Below, piece by piece: positions 34,961-47,200 of a stretch of DNA of 64,000 nt. Positions within the stretch are counted from its first letter, which is position 1. Each line of letters opens with the position of its first letter. The stretch spans positions 17,181,223 through 17,245,222 of the forward strand of contig CM038907.1 of the NCBI GenBank assembly GCA_021904315.1. The letters run 5' to 3'. The DNA is from Sphagnum magellanicum. Its lineage: Eukaryota; Streptophyta; Sphagnopsida; Sphagnales; Sphagnaceae. The position numbers were made by a program, and so were the translations under genes. A model generated the notes under the pieces. The model had not been told where the DNA came from. It searched no databases and saw nothing but the letters and a program-made list of their open reading frames with translations.

Positions 34961-37900
34961 CTGAATTTGAAATAGATATCACTTTTTTGAAAATCATTTG
35001 AACAAATTAAAAATTGATGATTTGTGAATTATTCAGGTGTTAAAAAGTAGTTATATCATTTTGATATCCATTTTTCATGTGCATGGTTGATTGTTGATAA
35101 CTAGGTGAAATCTTATGAATATCAACACTTTTGGATTGATATCAAAGTCAATGAGTACGGAAATAAAGGTGTAAAAATATATGAGGACTGGCCAAGATAT
35201 TTATGATAATTTTACTTTGTTTTATACATAATTGCCTCATTTGCTCTATACATAACAATTTTGATTACTTAACACAAGATTGCAAACATAATTAAACCAA
35301 AATTGCACAGGAACAGAAAGAAAATGAAAGGCATAACAATGGACGACATGTTTGAAAGACGTGAAACATCAAATTAATTCACTTCCCTTTAACTACTTTT
35401 AGAGCTTTGAGTCCAAAGTCTATTTAAGGTAGTTTAAGTTATTTAAGTATTTGATATGGTGTGCTTCAATATCACCTATTTGTTTTACAAGGATTTGTAG
35501 GTTCAGCCCACAAACCATAACATATTATTTTATTGAGTTATCCTCATACAATATTGTAAGCATTCAAATATCTCCTCACCCCATTCCAAAGTAAAACATG
35601 TTGGAGGAATCACATTGGAGGCGTTTTTTTTCCAAAATTGTTGAAGTTGTTACATTTTGTGCATTGGTCTGATTCCAATTTAGAGTTTGGGCCAGGTTTG
35701 GACATTTGAGTTCATAATTATTGCACTCTTTGATCACATCTGGCAACAAATCGTTGACTAGTTAATTAAAATTTACATCTTAACTTCAGCACTTGATTTT
35801 TTAATTCTGAAATTTTTTGCAGGTAATGGTTATAAAATTAATAAACTTGTTCTTCTTAAAAACTTTGCAGATTCTTAATTTTATAATAATTATATAATTT
35901 TTTGGGCACAAGTAATAAATAATTTTCAAAACATTGGTAGAACAAAAAAAATAAATTTATGCTGTAATGGTTTTGTATTGATCAAAATCATATTTCTCAA
36001 ATAAAAAAAATTGCAAAAATTTGGGAGTAAAAGAAATGTTGGTGGGCAAGGGGGAGAAACTAAACAATGCATACTGGATATGGAAAATACAGATAAAGGC
36101 CTGCCGCTGGGCATGCTCTTAGCTACTAGTGTTGGGCTGTCATTAGGAAAGGCACCTGATAACCGAAGGTTCTTAAAGATAAATAATCAAGGTTCTCACA
36201 AAAAAATCAAAGAACTGGTTGTGATAAATACCCATGGTTCTCAAGAAATCTGAGAATTGATTTTGATATACCTATCACTTCTTATGGTAAGTGCTTACTA
36301 AAAGTACATGATTTCATGGTTGATGATATTAAATTTACTAAATATGGTTTCATGAATCATGACCAATGTTGGTTAAGTATTGGTTGACATGTAAAAATTA
36401 TTTGATTTAGTTTGAAGTTGTTACTTAGAGTTCATAACCAAAAATTTGAACTCAAAGTTTGTTGAGGTTGTCACATTGCCGCAATTTTTCATTTGTCAAT
36501 GAATGTTTTTAAGGTACTTTGGTTGCATTTTGAGGTTTCAAGTTGTGTCATGAAAACATTTATGCACAAGTTTGTATCTAAGGTGTTTTGAAACATCATT
36601 TTATTTTACTTTTGTGAGTTTTGATTAGTTGTTGCAACCTTTGAATGAGTTCAAAATGTTTTGTTCATCATTGTCTTGTTCACCACCGTCTTTTTTTTTT
36701 GGTTGCATGCCACATGGTTTTGAGGTTTTGAACAAAGGCTTTGGAGGTGCTTGTCATTTTTTAAAAATTGTTTTCAAATGCCACAAATTTGGAACAAAGC
36801 TTTTTGAGGTAAATTTGACATACCAAGACTTATCATTGCAAAATGTTGATCTTCTTGAGTTGAGGTGTGGGTTTAAAAGTGTCTCTTGTTGTTTCTTTCT
36901 TTTTTGGTTGTTAGTTTGTTTTATTTGTTTGTTAATTATGTGTTTATGTGCAACAAATAGTACAATAGAATCAACAACTACCACTCCCCCTTTCATCAAC
37001 GCAACTTTTTTGTTTGATATTAAAGAAAATAGTGAGTCTCCCCTTTCATCAACCCAAGTTTTTTGTTTGACATTAAAGAAAATAGTGAGTTTCCATTTCA
37101 TATTGAAGTCAATAATGGTTCACGGAAGGCATTCAATCTTGAGGTAGATGTTTCTTGAGAGCTTTTCACTCCAAAGTCCTTGGCAAATTGAGATATGTGG
37201 TACCCCTTTCATCACTCCATTGACTATTCGGGTTTCTTGGTTGTGAATGATGGTGCTTTTATTAATTCTTATTATTTGCAAGTCATGAAATGTGTGTTGT
37301 GCCATTATGATGTAATGAATGTTGATTTTCATAGTTTGGTCCATGGGGCTTGTGAGTTATAGCAATGACCACAATGCTAGTTCTTTGAAAAACATGTTTT
37401 AGAATTACACTCAATAAAATATACAAAGTGGGGGTGGTTGGTGTAGATGACCACATTTATTAAAGATCATAGAAAAACAACCAATTTTTTTTTTAATGAA
37501 TGATGTATAGGAGTTCATTCCTTTGATTGTGGGTACTTTTTAAATGCACAACATTGCATGTTGAGCCATAACAACCTAAGTTAAAGTGTGTTTTGCATTT
37601 ACAAAAATCATCTTAAGGATGCGTAAGAAATATTGCAAAAGACTATAAGACATTTTTTGAGTCTTTCATTTAAACCATGGCACATAACATGTTGGTCATA
37701 ATGTTTGACCTTTGCTTTAAAAACATGAAGGTTATTTGATATTATGTGGGAAATTATGTTATTGGTGAAATTGTTGTAAAGTACAATACGAAGGTTGTGT
37801 ATCCAATTATATTACAAATTTATTTCTATTTAAACCATGCAAGGGCACTAGTTGAGATAACAATAGTTGAAAAAAATGGTTTCTTCTTTGGGTAGATTAT

Positions 37901-39350
37901 ATCAAATGATGCTAAATCTATTCTAAAAAATGAATTGCAATTTTTTTGTCAATTATGCATGCAATTATTAAAAGTTGAAAACTCTTTGGTTAGGTGGGGA
38001 CAACTCTCATTTCAATTTTCATGTCTTTTTTGGCTCATCAAATGCTCAGGCTCATGGGTTCACAAATTAAAACCAAACACATTTTTAGTGTTGTTAGAAT
38101 CATCATTAATCTTCAACACTTTAGGTTGGGGATTGAGAAGTTGGATCACCTCATTTTGGTTGTATAAAGTTGACTGAATGATGTTCATGTTGGATGTGTT
38201 GTAAGTAAACCTCAAAACATGCAAGATTTTTTGTATGTGAAGTTACTCTAAATCTTGATTGAAAAACACAAGAAATTAATTGAAAAAAAGGATTATTTAA
38301 AGAAGATTGTAATGATATTTAAGAGTTACCAACTACCAACATGGAATTGAAGTATAGTTAATGTAGGTTTTTCCATTTTTCAAGGATGACAAAAGTAGAT
38401 CTCATGTGGTTTTCAATTAGGGTAGGGTTATTTAATTTGTTGTTTGTTGCTACTAGTCATTTTGTCACATTGTGTTTTCAAGTCATTGTTGTTGCATGGT
38501 AGGGATCTACATTTGTTGTCATATGTTTTTTCAAGCATGTCATATGTTATTTGTGATTATATTATATGGTTTTTTGAAAGTTGTTCTATTGTTCTTGAAG
38601 CCAATTGTATGTTGTTAGTTTGTTGTTGAACAAAATTTGAAATTTGTGTATGTTATAAATTTTTTGTTTGGAAATGGGGTCACAACATGGGTTTTTTTTG
38701 TTTTGACCTTGTCATGTGGTTGAAGTCACATAAATTGTGTTGCATTATGGGATTTAAAAAAAAAATGTTTGTGATCTTGTCATGTCAATGGTCAATTGTA
38801 TGTTGGTCAATTAAAACAACATTTGTATTTTGAAATATTTGTTGTAATTTTTTTGTTGGTTAGTGGTGCTATAATATCAGTTTTTTTTTAAATAATTTTT
38901 TCGTATGTTTGAAGTGAAGTGTCAAGTTAGTGGTGGTGCATTTTGGTATTGTTATTGTTTGTGATTTTGTCTAAAGTTTGCATTCATGAGTTTGAAGTTC
39001 TTGAGGCAGTAGTATTTGTGATTATGTTCAAAATTTAAAGGTAGTCAATCAATCATATCATTTGTTTGAAGTTGGTTATTCATATGTCATATCATTTGCT
39101 TCCAATTATTAATGCATCATGTGAGGTTAGAGTTGTAAGTTTGTCAAATGCTCAAATTCTAATTTCTGAAAGAACTATGTTACATATGTAAATGTGTAGT
39201 TTACAAATGTTAGTAGTTGTTTTACTTATAATCTTTTGTAACCTGCAATTATATATGTGTGTGTGTGTGTGTGTGTGTGCATGCATTTTGCTAATGGATT
39301 CAATAATTGTTTTGAAATATTTTTGTCATTTTAATTAAGAAGCCTAAACC
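34960..39350. other. AT-rich intergenic DNA
   Basis: No supported gene. Contains a two-copy 53-bp tandem repeat (36987-37092) and a (GT)n microsatellite (about 39257-39279). The 172-codon frame at 36629-37147 is Phe/Leu/Cys-rich low-complexity sequence, runs through the tandem repeat and is not considered coding. Confidence 0.55.
36987..37092. repeat. 53-bp tandem repeat, two copies
   Basis: CCCCTTTCATCAAC, TTTTTTGTTTGA and TTAAAGAAAATAGTGAGT occur in both units (36987-37039 and 37040-37092) with only a few differences. Confidence 0.9.
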
Positions 39351-39351
39351 C

Positions 39352-39700
39352 TAACTCTATCTTATATATTAAAGCTATAGTGTCTATCTGTCCGTCTTTT
39401 ACTTATCTTTTACTTATTTCTTTTTCTCTGACGTCATTTCGTTTTCATTACCTTTCTGGTGTAATCCCATTGGCTCATGTTCCCTGTGAAGTGTTTTGGG
39501 GGGTGGGGGAAGGGAGAGCCTGGTGAAGCACGCGGCGAGGGGGGCCAGCATGGACAGGGGGGGGACAGGCGAGGAAGGACCGGACGGAGGGGGCTAGCAC
39601 GGGTCGGAGGGGAGGCACAGGCGGAGAAGGATCAGATGGGATGGGGGGCACGGGCAAAAAAGGACCGGGCGAGGGGAAGTTTGACGAATGCATTATGCAC
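39352..39700 (+). mobile_element. Helitron-like 5' terminus with a GC-rich cargo-like island
   Basis: TCTATCTTATATATTAAAGC followed by TATCTGTCCGTC resembles the TC-starting 5' ends of plant Helitrons. After about 120 bp an isolated GC-rich island (39495-39690) with several G runs follows, unlike anything around it. A short hairpin (CCTTGC-GGCAAGG) lies near 39855, but no clean CTRR terminus follows, so the right end is unresolved. The frames in the island are G-rich artefacts. Confidence 0.3.
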
Positions 39701-40579
39701 CAGGTTCACATTAGTTATAACTAATCTCAAGTTTCAACAAAAGCCAAAAAATATCATCTTTTAAAAATCCTCATATAAAAATAGACCTATTATTACCTGA
39801 GGGCCAAAATCCCTTAAGCTACTATACTCTATATAATGAATCTAAACACTATATCCTTTGCCTTGCTAGGCAAGGCCAAAAAAGAAGGAAAAAGAAAGAA
39901 AAGTACCCAGGATTGAAGGTTCTCTCAAGAGAAGAGAACTTGCCAACACTTCAAACATGACACTTCAAACTGATTATAGATGAATGTAATTTTTTCACAT
40001 CCCCCATTATCCTAAATGAATATGAACTGAATTCAACACAAACCCATTTTCTGAATAAATCAGAATCTGGTTTCATCACAACTCACCAAGTGTTGTGAAA
40101 ATTTTCCTTTTTTTTTTCCCTTTTTCCAATTTTGTGAAAAATTTGAAAAATTACAAACAAATTCTCAATTTTTTTTTGTCGAATTTTGAAAAAAAAATTT
40201 GTCGAAATTTTTTTGTGGTAAAAATTGGACTGATTTTTTGCTGAATTTTTATTGAATTTCGCCAAAATTTGGATATATATACAAGAGAAAAAAAATTTAA
40301 AAAGAAAAACTGCACCAACTTGTTTTGTTTTTTGTGGTCCACAGAAGAACATTTAATGAAAGCTGGGACAGGCAGGGACATATGACATAATAACTCGCCA
40401 TAATAAGTACCACTGCCAAACCCCCAATAGCACGTAGTTGCATTGACCTCCACTCATGCAAAAGCGCGCATACAGTGCCGCAGTAGTAATAACTAATAAT
40501 AAGGTATGGACAAGTACCTTAAGAACTAGGGCGGTGAGAGAGCGAGCGAGAGAGAGAGAGACCGAGTTCGCAGTGCTTT

Positions 40580-40865
40580 TTTTCAATTTTGGGAGTCAAA
40601 ATTTTTTTGTGGCGATCATCCATCCATAGGAAAGAAAAGATTTAGCGAAATCTGGCTACAAGCTAAATAATAAAAGTGAGAATTTTCAAAAATACATTTC
40701 TTCTGTAAATCTTTCTCTAACTTATATCGAAATTTGGAGATTTTTTTATTACATTCTGGTCAAATTTTATGGCTTATTGAAAACCTTAAAAAGCACTTGA
40801 TTTAAGCACTTTTTAAAAAATTTGAGTTTCGATTTTTGGCTATATGAATTATTGGCAGAAAATAG
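40580..40865 (+). repeat. Gene-proximal AT-rich repeat, copy D
   Basis: Contains TTCAATTTTG, ATCCATCCATAGGAAAG, GATTTAGCGAAATCTGGCTA, CAAGCTAAAT, TGGCTTATTGAAAACCTT, AAGCACTTGATTTAAGCAC and TTTTTGGCTAT in the same order as copies at 21308 and 50383. It sits about 500 bp before the ATG of the 41365 gene and just before its GC-rich leader. Confidence 0.7.
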
Positions 40866-40902
40866 GCTGATATTACTTTCTGAAAATCACCCGATTTCAT
40901 TC

Positions 40903-40930
40903 GTTCGTTCGTTCGTTCGTTCGTTCGTTC
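40903..40930. repeat. (TTCG)n microsatellite
   Basis: Seven TTCG units mark the edge between the AT-rich repeat and the GC-rich promoter/leader of the gene at 41365. GAGCGAGC-type tetramer repeats follow at 41118-41145. Confidence 0.95.
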
Positions 40931-41243
40931 ATACGAGAAAATTGCGGCCATGACTGACGACTGACTCTGTCTGTGTGCTCATGAGCTTCCCCGCCTCTCG
41001 TCGCTTTCCTCGTGGATGATTACCACCAAGCACATGCTCTCTTGCTCGTTCTCTTGGACATAGATCATCCACGAGCTACCGTTATTCATCCCGGATCAAG
41101 AGTTAAACGGCTCCGAAGAGAGCGAGCGAGGCGAGCGAGCGAGCACTGTCGCTCGTAAGGAAACCCGCGCTCCAGGAGCATCGAGGAAAGGGGGAGAGGC
41201 GTTTCCGTCGGGCGTGCGTGCGTGCTGCTGCTCTTGCGATTTG

Positions 41244-41302
41244 ATGCCGACTTTCGTGTTTGCGATGTGATGCTGATCTCCAGATCGATCTACGATTTTT
41301 AA
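41244..41302 (+). promoter_or_regulatory. Linked upstream ORFs in the leader of the 41365 gene
   Basis: An 8-codon ORF (41244-41270) ends in TGA that overlaps the ATG of a 10-codon ORF (41270-41302). A third upstream ATG at 41354 opens a frame that overlaps the main ORF out of frame. Such leaders usually lower translation of the main frame. Confidence 0.45.
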
Positions 41303-41364
41303 TTTGTTATTTTTGGTTTCTTTTCTCTTCCGTGAGTCGTGTGAGCGGGCGGTGATGAGAAGAG

Positions 41365-42663
41365 ATGGAGCTCTTGTGGCCGTTTCTGATTTGTATTTTC
41401 ATGGTGACGTCTTTTGTGGTGGTCGGGATTGCAATTCTGTGTCGATATGAAGGAGGGAAGGTGTCTGGTCCCAGGTTGGAGCAGCTGGAGGATCCCAGTA
41501 TTGTCGGAATTCTGCCTATCGGTTACCTTTGCAGAGAAGAGCTATGGATGTCCTGCGGAGGTGCCGTGAGACCGGAGCTTTTGCTCGTATTCCGAGCTTT
41601 GGCGGTCGCGTATCTGCTGCCGCAGTTACTGTACAATATCGTCAAAGACGGGGTTTCCGGTTATTTTTTCTACACGCAATGGACGTTCACGCTCTTGATA
41701 TTGTATTTCTCCCTGGCCTTGCGAGTGAGTGTTGATCACTTCGTGAACGAAAAATTCAATCGCTCGCTTCCGGCGAGAATCGAGTCTCCTGATTTTGGAG
41801 ACGAGCAGGTGATGCTGGACGAGGATGACGAAGTCGAAGGAGCTGGAGTCAGAAGCATTCTGCAAAACGGCAAGGATCGTGCAACAGAGCAGGGAAATGG
41901 CCAATTGCCGTTTGCTTTAGGGAGAGGAGAGAAGCTAGAAGACGCAGGTATTTGCAGCTTCCCCTCACATAAAACACCGTTCTAGGATCACCGTGTCAAA
42001 TCCACGGAATTTGCTCCTTGAAGCCATGTACCTGATTCTCTCCTATTCCAAAGCTTCGACCAAGCTCCAGCAAACGTGTTGTCACCAAAAGACAAAAGAT
42101 CTTTATGCATGAGGTGTTCGCTAAACCGATCTGCTACTCCTCGTCTGCGTTTTGTGGTTTCTTGAGAGCTTGACGATCTGAATTGGATGTGGTTTTTGTA
42201 TATCACAGGAATCGCAGGCTATGTCACGCAAGCCGTTTTCCAAGCGGTTTTGCCTGCTGTGCTGCTCACAGATATGGTATACTGGTGTCTCCTAGTGCCG
42301 TTCGTGCTGCCGAAGACTACTCGCCATACGTTCATTGATGTGAATATGCATGCTGTGAATGCTCTTCTTCTCCTTACCGAGTTTGCCTTGAACAGTCTCC
42401 GATTTCCTTGGTTCCGCATCGGCTACATCATTCTCTGGAGCGCTTCCTACACCTACTTCCAGTGGACACTCTTCACCACCGGGCTCAGCCATAAGTGGCC
42501 GTATCCGTTCATGGATGTCGAGACTCCCTGGGCTCCAGCTTGGTACCTTTTCATCATCGTTTTCCATGGGATCTGCTTTGCCTTGTGCCTTCTTCTTGCA
42601 CTTGGAAAACAGAGTATATGGTCACGATTCAATTTTCCTACCACACAGAGGATGAGTTTCTGA
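41365..42663 (+). CDS. Seven-span Rolling stone-like membrane protein, 345 aa
   Basis: Two exons: 41365-41947 and 42209-42663. The 261-bp intron (GACGCAG|GTATTT ... TATCACAG) is phase 1 and rejoins as a Gly codon. Hydrophobic spans lie at about 4-26, 71-93, 101-124, 199-229, 236-256, 264-286 and 305-327. An acidic loop (about 137-194) sits between spans 3 and 4. Conserved landmarks of this plant family include YTQWTFTLLILYFSLAL, LNSLRFPWFRIGYIILW and KWPYPFMD. It resembles the Arabidopsis At1g10660/At3g27770/At5g62960 group of uncharacterised transmembrane proteins, distantly related to animal Rolling stone. Biochemical function unknown; an endomembrane or plasma-membrane location is expected. 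Convergent with the LPA1-like gene. Confidence 0.9.
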
Positions 42664-43490
42664 GCTCCATGTGTGTGTTGTACCCACCCACTCACCCACC
42701 TAAAGTCTTGATCAACCCCTCTCTGCAAGCAGCAGTGTAACAGAAGTTCTTGCAGCTGCCATGTAATTTTTCCATTGCTCTAGCTCATCACTGTTCTTGT
42801 GGAACCAAATTTAGGGGTTTTCTCACAGACATATTTAGTAAAGGCCTCCTGCAAGCTGTATCCTTTTCCCCTTCTGTAACCATAACTGGGCATTTCTTCA
42901 GAAGCTTCAACAAGCCCTGCCTGCAAGCTTTGCTAATGTATCCTTCTCCTATACATTGCCAGATAGTGGCAAATTTTTTTCCCAAGCTCATGTGTCTGCC
43001 ACTCCCATGTAGCTCTGGGTTGATGCATTTTTCAAAGCTTACAACAAAGCAGCAAGCTGTCATTTTATCAAGTCCCACCAGTTCTGAGCCATTCACAACT
43101 TTTTAGGTAGTCTGAATCCTAGTTTTGTCGAGGTATGTTTTTAGCAGTGTCTGTTGCAAAGTCTTCCAGACTTTGGGCATTTCTTCAAGAAAGACCTGGA
43201 GGCTTTGCTTCTGTAGCTTTCTGTATAGAGCCAGAAATTGGTGGTGTTTCTTAAAACCAAATACTAGCTCATTTAGCCATGTTTTCCAAAAGTTGCAGCA
43301 AAGCAGCAAACTCTTGCTGTGATATTTCTCATCATTGTGAAAGTGTTATAATTTCCTCCTGGCCAGTCTTGTGGTTTTTCTTTTTTTCTCAATATCCTGA
43401 GTGTGCACTGCTCTATTCCAATGTCATCTAGCTTCTGCATTTGCATCTTTGCAGTGTGCTTTCATGTATGGTTTTCATATGCTCTTTGTC
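42664..43490 (+). other. 3' flank of the membrane-protein gene
   Basis: Gene-like composition without a convincing ORF; it may be a long 3' UTR. Diverged repeats are visible: GGGCATTTCTTCA occurs near 42889 and 43176, CTGCAAGCT near 42850 and 42921, and CAAAGCAGCAA near 43045 and 43300. The minus-strand frames at 42788-43309 do not resemble known proteins. Confidence 0.4.
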
Positions 43491-43497
43491 ACTATGA

Positions 43498-43605
43498 CCA
43501 TGGAAGCATTTTCCAGACAAAGCAACAACCATACAATATACTATGAGCAAAGTTGGACAGTGCTACATAGTATATTGTTGCATTGTCTGAAAAATGCTTC
43601 AATGG
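43498..43605. ncRNA. Strong imperfect hairpin, candidate microRNA precursor or MITE
   Basis: The left arm (43498-43545) and right arm (43566-43605) pair over about 40 bp with three mismatches and one 8-nt bulge (ACCATACA) in the left arm. The loop is 20 nt (43546-43565). The best duplex is GAAGCATTTTCCAGACAAAG against CTTTG-like CATTGTCTGAAAAATGCTTC. Size and pairing fit a plant MIR foldback, and a small palindromic transposon would also fit. I do not recognise the sequence as a known miRNA. It lies between two convergent genes, so it could be in either 3' UTR. Confidence 0.45.
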
Positions 43606-44029
43606 GTGTTATCATTTCTAGCCAGGCCCCTCTTAATGTTCCTGGTTTCTTGATATATGGCAGGGCTTTTCCATTTGCAATTCAAGTCTCAGGTACCTCA
43701 TTTCACCAAACTGAAGACTATGAATTACGTTGTCTTACAAATTAGTATTGAATCATGTTATGTTAACATAATCTTGCCTCTAGTTAGCAGGGCTCACTGC
43801 ATACTGAAGAGATTATAGTTCAATTTATCACTAGGTACTAAAGCCATTCTTTATATGTGATGGTTATGAATACATGTAGAGCTCACAAATCACATAATCT
43901 ATGTAGTTATCTTGGCATAATTTAACATGGAGGAGAGACTTGGGTCACATCCCAAGTTGTTTCTTTTGCTGGTGCCATAGCAGCAGTAACATATCGCATG
44001 CAAAGGAATATAAGACAAGAAAATTACTT

Positions 44030-44035
44030 TTTATT
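44030..44035 (-). terminator. Candidate poly(A) signal of the LPA1-like gene
   Basis: AATAAA on the minus strand about 220 bp past the stop codon. Plant signals are loose, so this is only a candidate. Confidence 0.35.
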
Positions 44036-44252
44036 TACAGTGCTTCATAGCACTCTGACATCAATGTGCAAACAGATATAACCAGGAAAGAGGGAATTGC
44101 TTGATACTCTTGCATATGAGAGAAGAATGGCAACGAGTAATGGTATTATTGTGAATCTATTGTTGTTTTTGTAAAGTAAACAAAGAGCAAAACCCCATTG
44201 GGACTTTATGCTTAAATTTGTACATCCTTCTGTACAGCAAAACGCTGCACAC

Positions 44253-47200
44253 TTAAGAACCAGCCCTAGGGTTTGGTGATACGCCACACCCCTCCTCGAT
44301 GCACTAAACACCAGAAATTTCAAACAATCAAACATTCAACAGAGAAAGTACACTTCACATTTAATAGATGACAAGCATTTGACACCTAACAGAGATTGTA
44401 TGCAAAATGCAAAGAAAATGCAATTTGGTGAGAAGGTACTGAGTGAATGGTAGGTAGCATTGTACCTGCAAAAGGTAGCTGTGTAACCAGTCAAGTGTTT
44501 GTGGAAATGAGGTTGCAGATAAATTGACCACAGTCATTCCCTACAAACCACCACGTCCGCAATAACTCCAGAAACCCGTCAGGAATCAAAACTGGTTCAA
44601 AACTTGCACGTATTCATCAATAAAATGTGACACTGTGATGGAAAAAAATTGAAAACTGCCATGTACCTTAGGTTCGAATGATGTAATGTAGTCTTGAATT
44701 GTCTGCAGTCTTCTGATAAGATTTTCTTTCTCCTGTGGAGCCAAGGAATCTTAGGGTTACCAAAAGTAAGGTATGAATAAACAAAAAGTTGCAATAAGCT
44801 GGGAAATAGTACAGTAGATATTAGGCAGGAAAATGATGAAGGCAAAATCAGGCATCAGCTCCATATGTCTTTTCCAGCAGGTGCCATTATGGCCTTTCAA
44901 ATTTAATGTGAAAGTTTTTGGGAATTGTTTGTAGTTTACCTCCACAAGTTTTTCACCCCCAGCACCCTCAGTTGCTCTGCTTGCAATCCATTCCTCCAAA
45001 AGAGTCTGTACAGCCCAACAGTTTACTAATTCAAAAGAATCTAGAGACAATCCTGGCATCAGAACTAGAACAATAGTGAGTAAATGCGCAGCTATAGTGT
45101 TTCTGAATTCAGGTCTGCAGTTTAGCAATTTGGTGAGAGGGTAGAGTGATACATATCTCACTCACAAGACTCATTAAGCTCTAGCATACAGTGGTAAACC
45201 CCATCGGGTATTTCCATATGAGAAAAATTGAACTAAAACTAATATAGTCTGTTTCCTCTGTGTGGCAGTACAAGCTGCACGACTGATCTAAGAGCTAGCA
45301 CAACTTTTCCAGGTGTTAAGACACAGGAATTGAGAATCCAAGACCATGAAGATTAAACTAATGCATTCTAGGGAAAGAGTACCTGATGATCAACATCTTC
45401 CATTTTGAGCACAATAGGCACCACTATGCACTTGGGAGAGGGTTTTTTAATGGGCACTTGTAAAGAACTTGCCTCCGGCACTGCTGCCTTTCCTGTTAGT
45501 CCTCAAATTGAACAGTCACCAACAGCAGAAAAAATTGGAGCCTCGATAGTGTATCCTTACTGTGGTCAGTCATTTCTTGCACATACTAAAGGCTGCTCAT
45601 TGTACACTAGATCATAATCCAATACAATCTATCAAGGGAAGGCAAGCAAATACATGCAAAGTGAAGACATGGGTCTGGTATGGTTGCATTCACACTTTTG
45701 ATCTCAAGGGCGCAAACTAAGACTGTGCAGAACTGTTTGAGAGACATCATTCATTCATTCCACACCTTGTGGCTTTGTCTCTGTAACTCCATCTGTCTCA
45801 AGATATTTTCCATCCTCACTGACAGAGACCATCACTTTTGCAGCAGTTGGTGAGGGGACAGCCTTCATCTGAATTGCTCCCATTCCAAACCCTCCACTTC
45901 CTTCATCCATTAAATAGATGGATGGGTCCAAATGAAGCCCCTACAAATGTTTACAATATTTTGAATTCAGCGGCTGTGCTGCCTTGCATGGGACATTAGA
46001 AAAGAACGTGTATGGAGCCCAAAGGTAAAGGCACTTTTGGAAGTCTCATATACCTCAATAATGACAGGCTTCCCATCCTTCATGGCCTTCTTGAGATCTC
46101 CATCTAATCCTGCAATATGACAGAATCAGCTCTTGCACCCTGAGAACCGCATATCTTTCATTAGGAACGCACTCATTTGAGCTTTACACGTTATTTTTTG
46201 TAATTACCAAAATGTAAGCCCAGAGCAGATTGATCTACCATCTGGTTCATCCAGCCCTTACTAAGTTTTAGAAATGCAAGATACAAATTAGGAGGCTGAC
46301 ATGAAACCTTTGCGAACAATCCTGCATTCGCGGCTAAATTCAGTAATGAGCTCTTCTGGTGATGCAAAGTCCCGGGCCCAGACAGGTGTTGAAGCAAGAG
46401 GGGCACTGTTACCAAACCCAGAGAACATTGCAGATTAATTCTCATACTTGATAGTCAATGTCTGAACTATTACCAGAAATTCGTCAAATAGGGATATGGA
46501 GAAAGTCATTGGCATCATTTAGGGAGATTGGCAATACCTATCATTCAGAATAATTTGCAACAATAGTCTCAACAGCCAGTAAGATGACAGCAGCATAACA
46601 AGAAGTCGTTCTGGAAAGAAGTTTGATCAAAGTTCTGACTGACAACAAATTGCAAGTGCTGAAATAAGGAGAGCCACTAGAGACGTACTCTGTTGAGGTG
46701 CGGAGAAGCTCATAAACCATGTCTGTCTGAAAACCCAAAATAATCTAAGGTCACTAAATTGTGATATAGAAACACATTCATTTAGCAGTCTACTCCTAGT
46801 ACCTCTAAATAAGTGATCACCCTATGACAGGACTTTAAAAACCTGTCAGCATTCAACTGCACCACCAGACTGCCACAAATTTGCCAAGGGCAAGTAATAT
46901 GCCCATGCATAGCTAGGACGGTGTAAGGTTTACTATAATAGTATCATGCCCTAGAATTGTTGTAAATGCTAAGGCCTTTAGAACCAATTGCATGTCACAA
47001 TTTTGATGTCACACATTTCCTGGTCTAAACAAGGCCTGTGCTCCTATAAGCCATCAAGAGGTTCTAACTTGCTTGGTCATCAAGATATGTAAGCAATGCA
47101 TGTCTATTTGTAAATTGTTTGTGAAATAAACCCAATTTAGATTAATCAATTCTCAATCAATAGAGCAAGTGTTGCTAAATGCTGGCCACATCCATAGTCA

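Noticed and set aside
36629-37147. 172-codon plus-strand frame
   Set aside because: Low-complexity Phe/Leu/Cys/Ser sequence spanning a 53-bp DNA tandem repeat; no domain.
39477-39764. Frames in the GC-rich island on both strands
   Set aside because: Gly/Arg or Pro/Ala runs produced by G-rich DNA; no codon structure or homology.
42788-43309. Minus-strand frames downstream of the Rolling stone-like gene
   Set aside because: Short, unrelated to known proteins, and within diverged repeats of the presumed 3' UTR.
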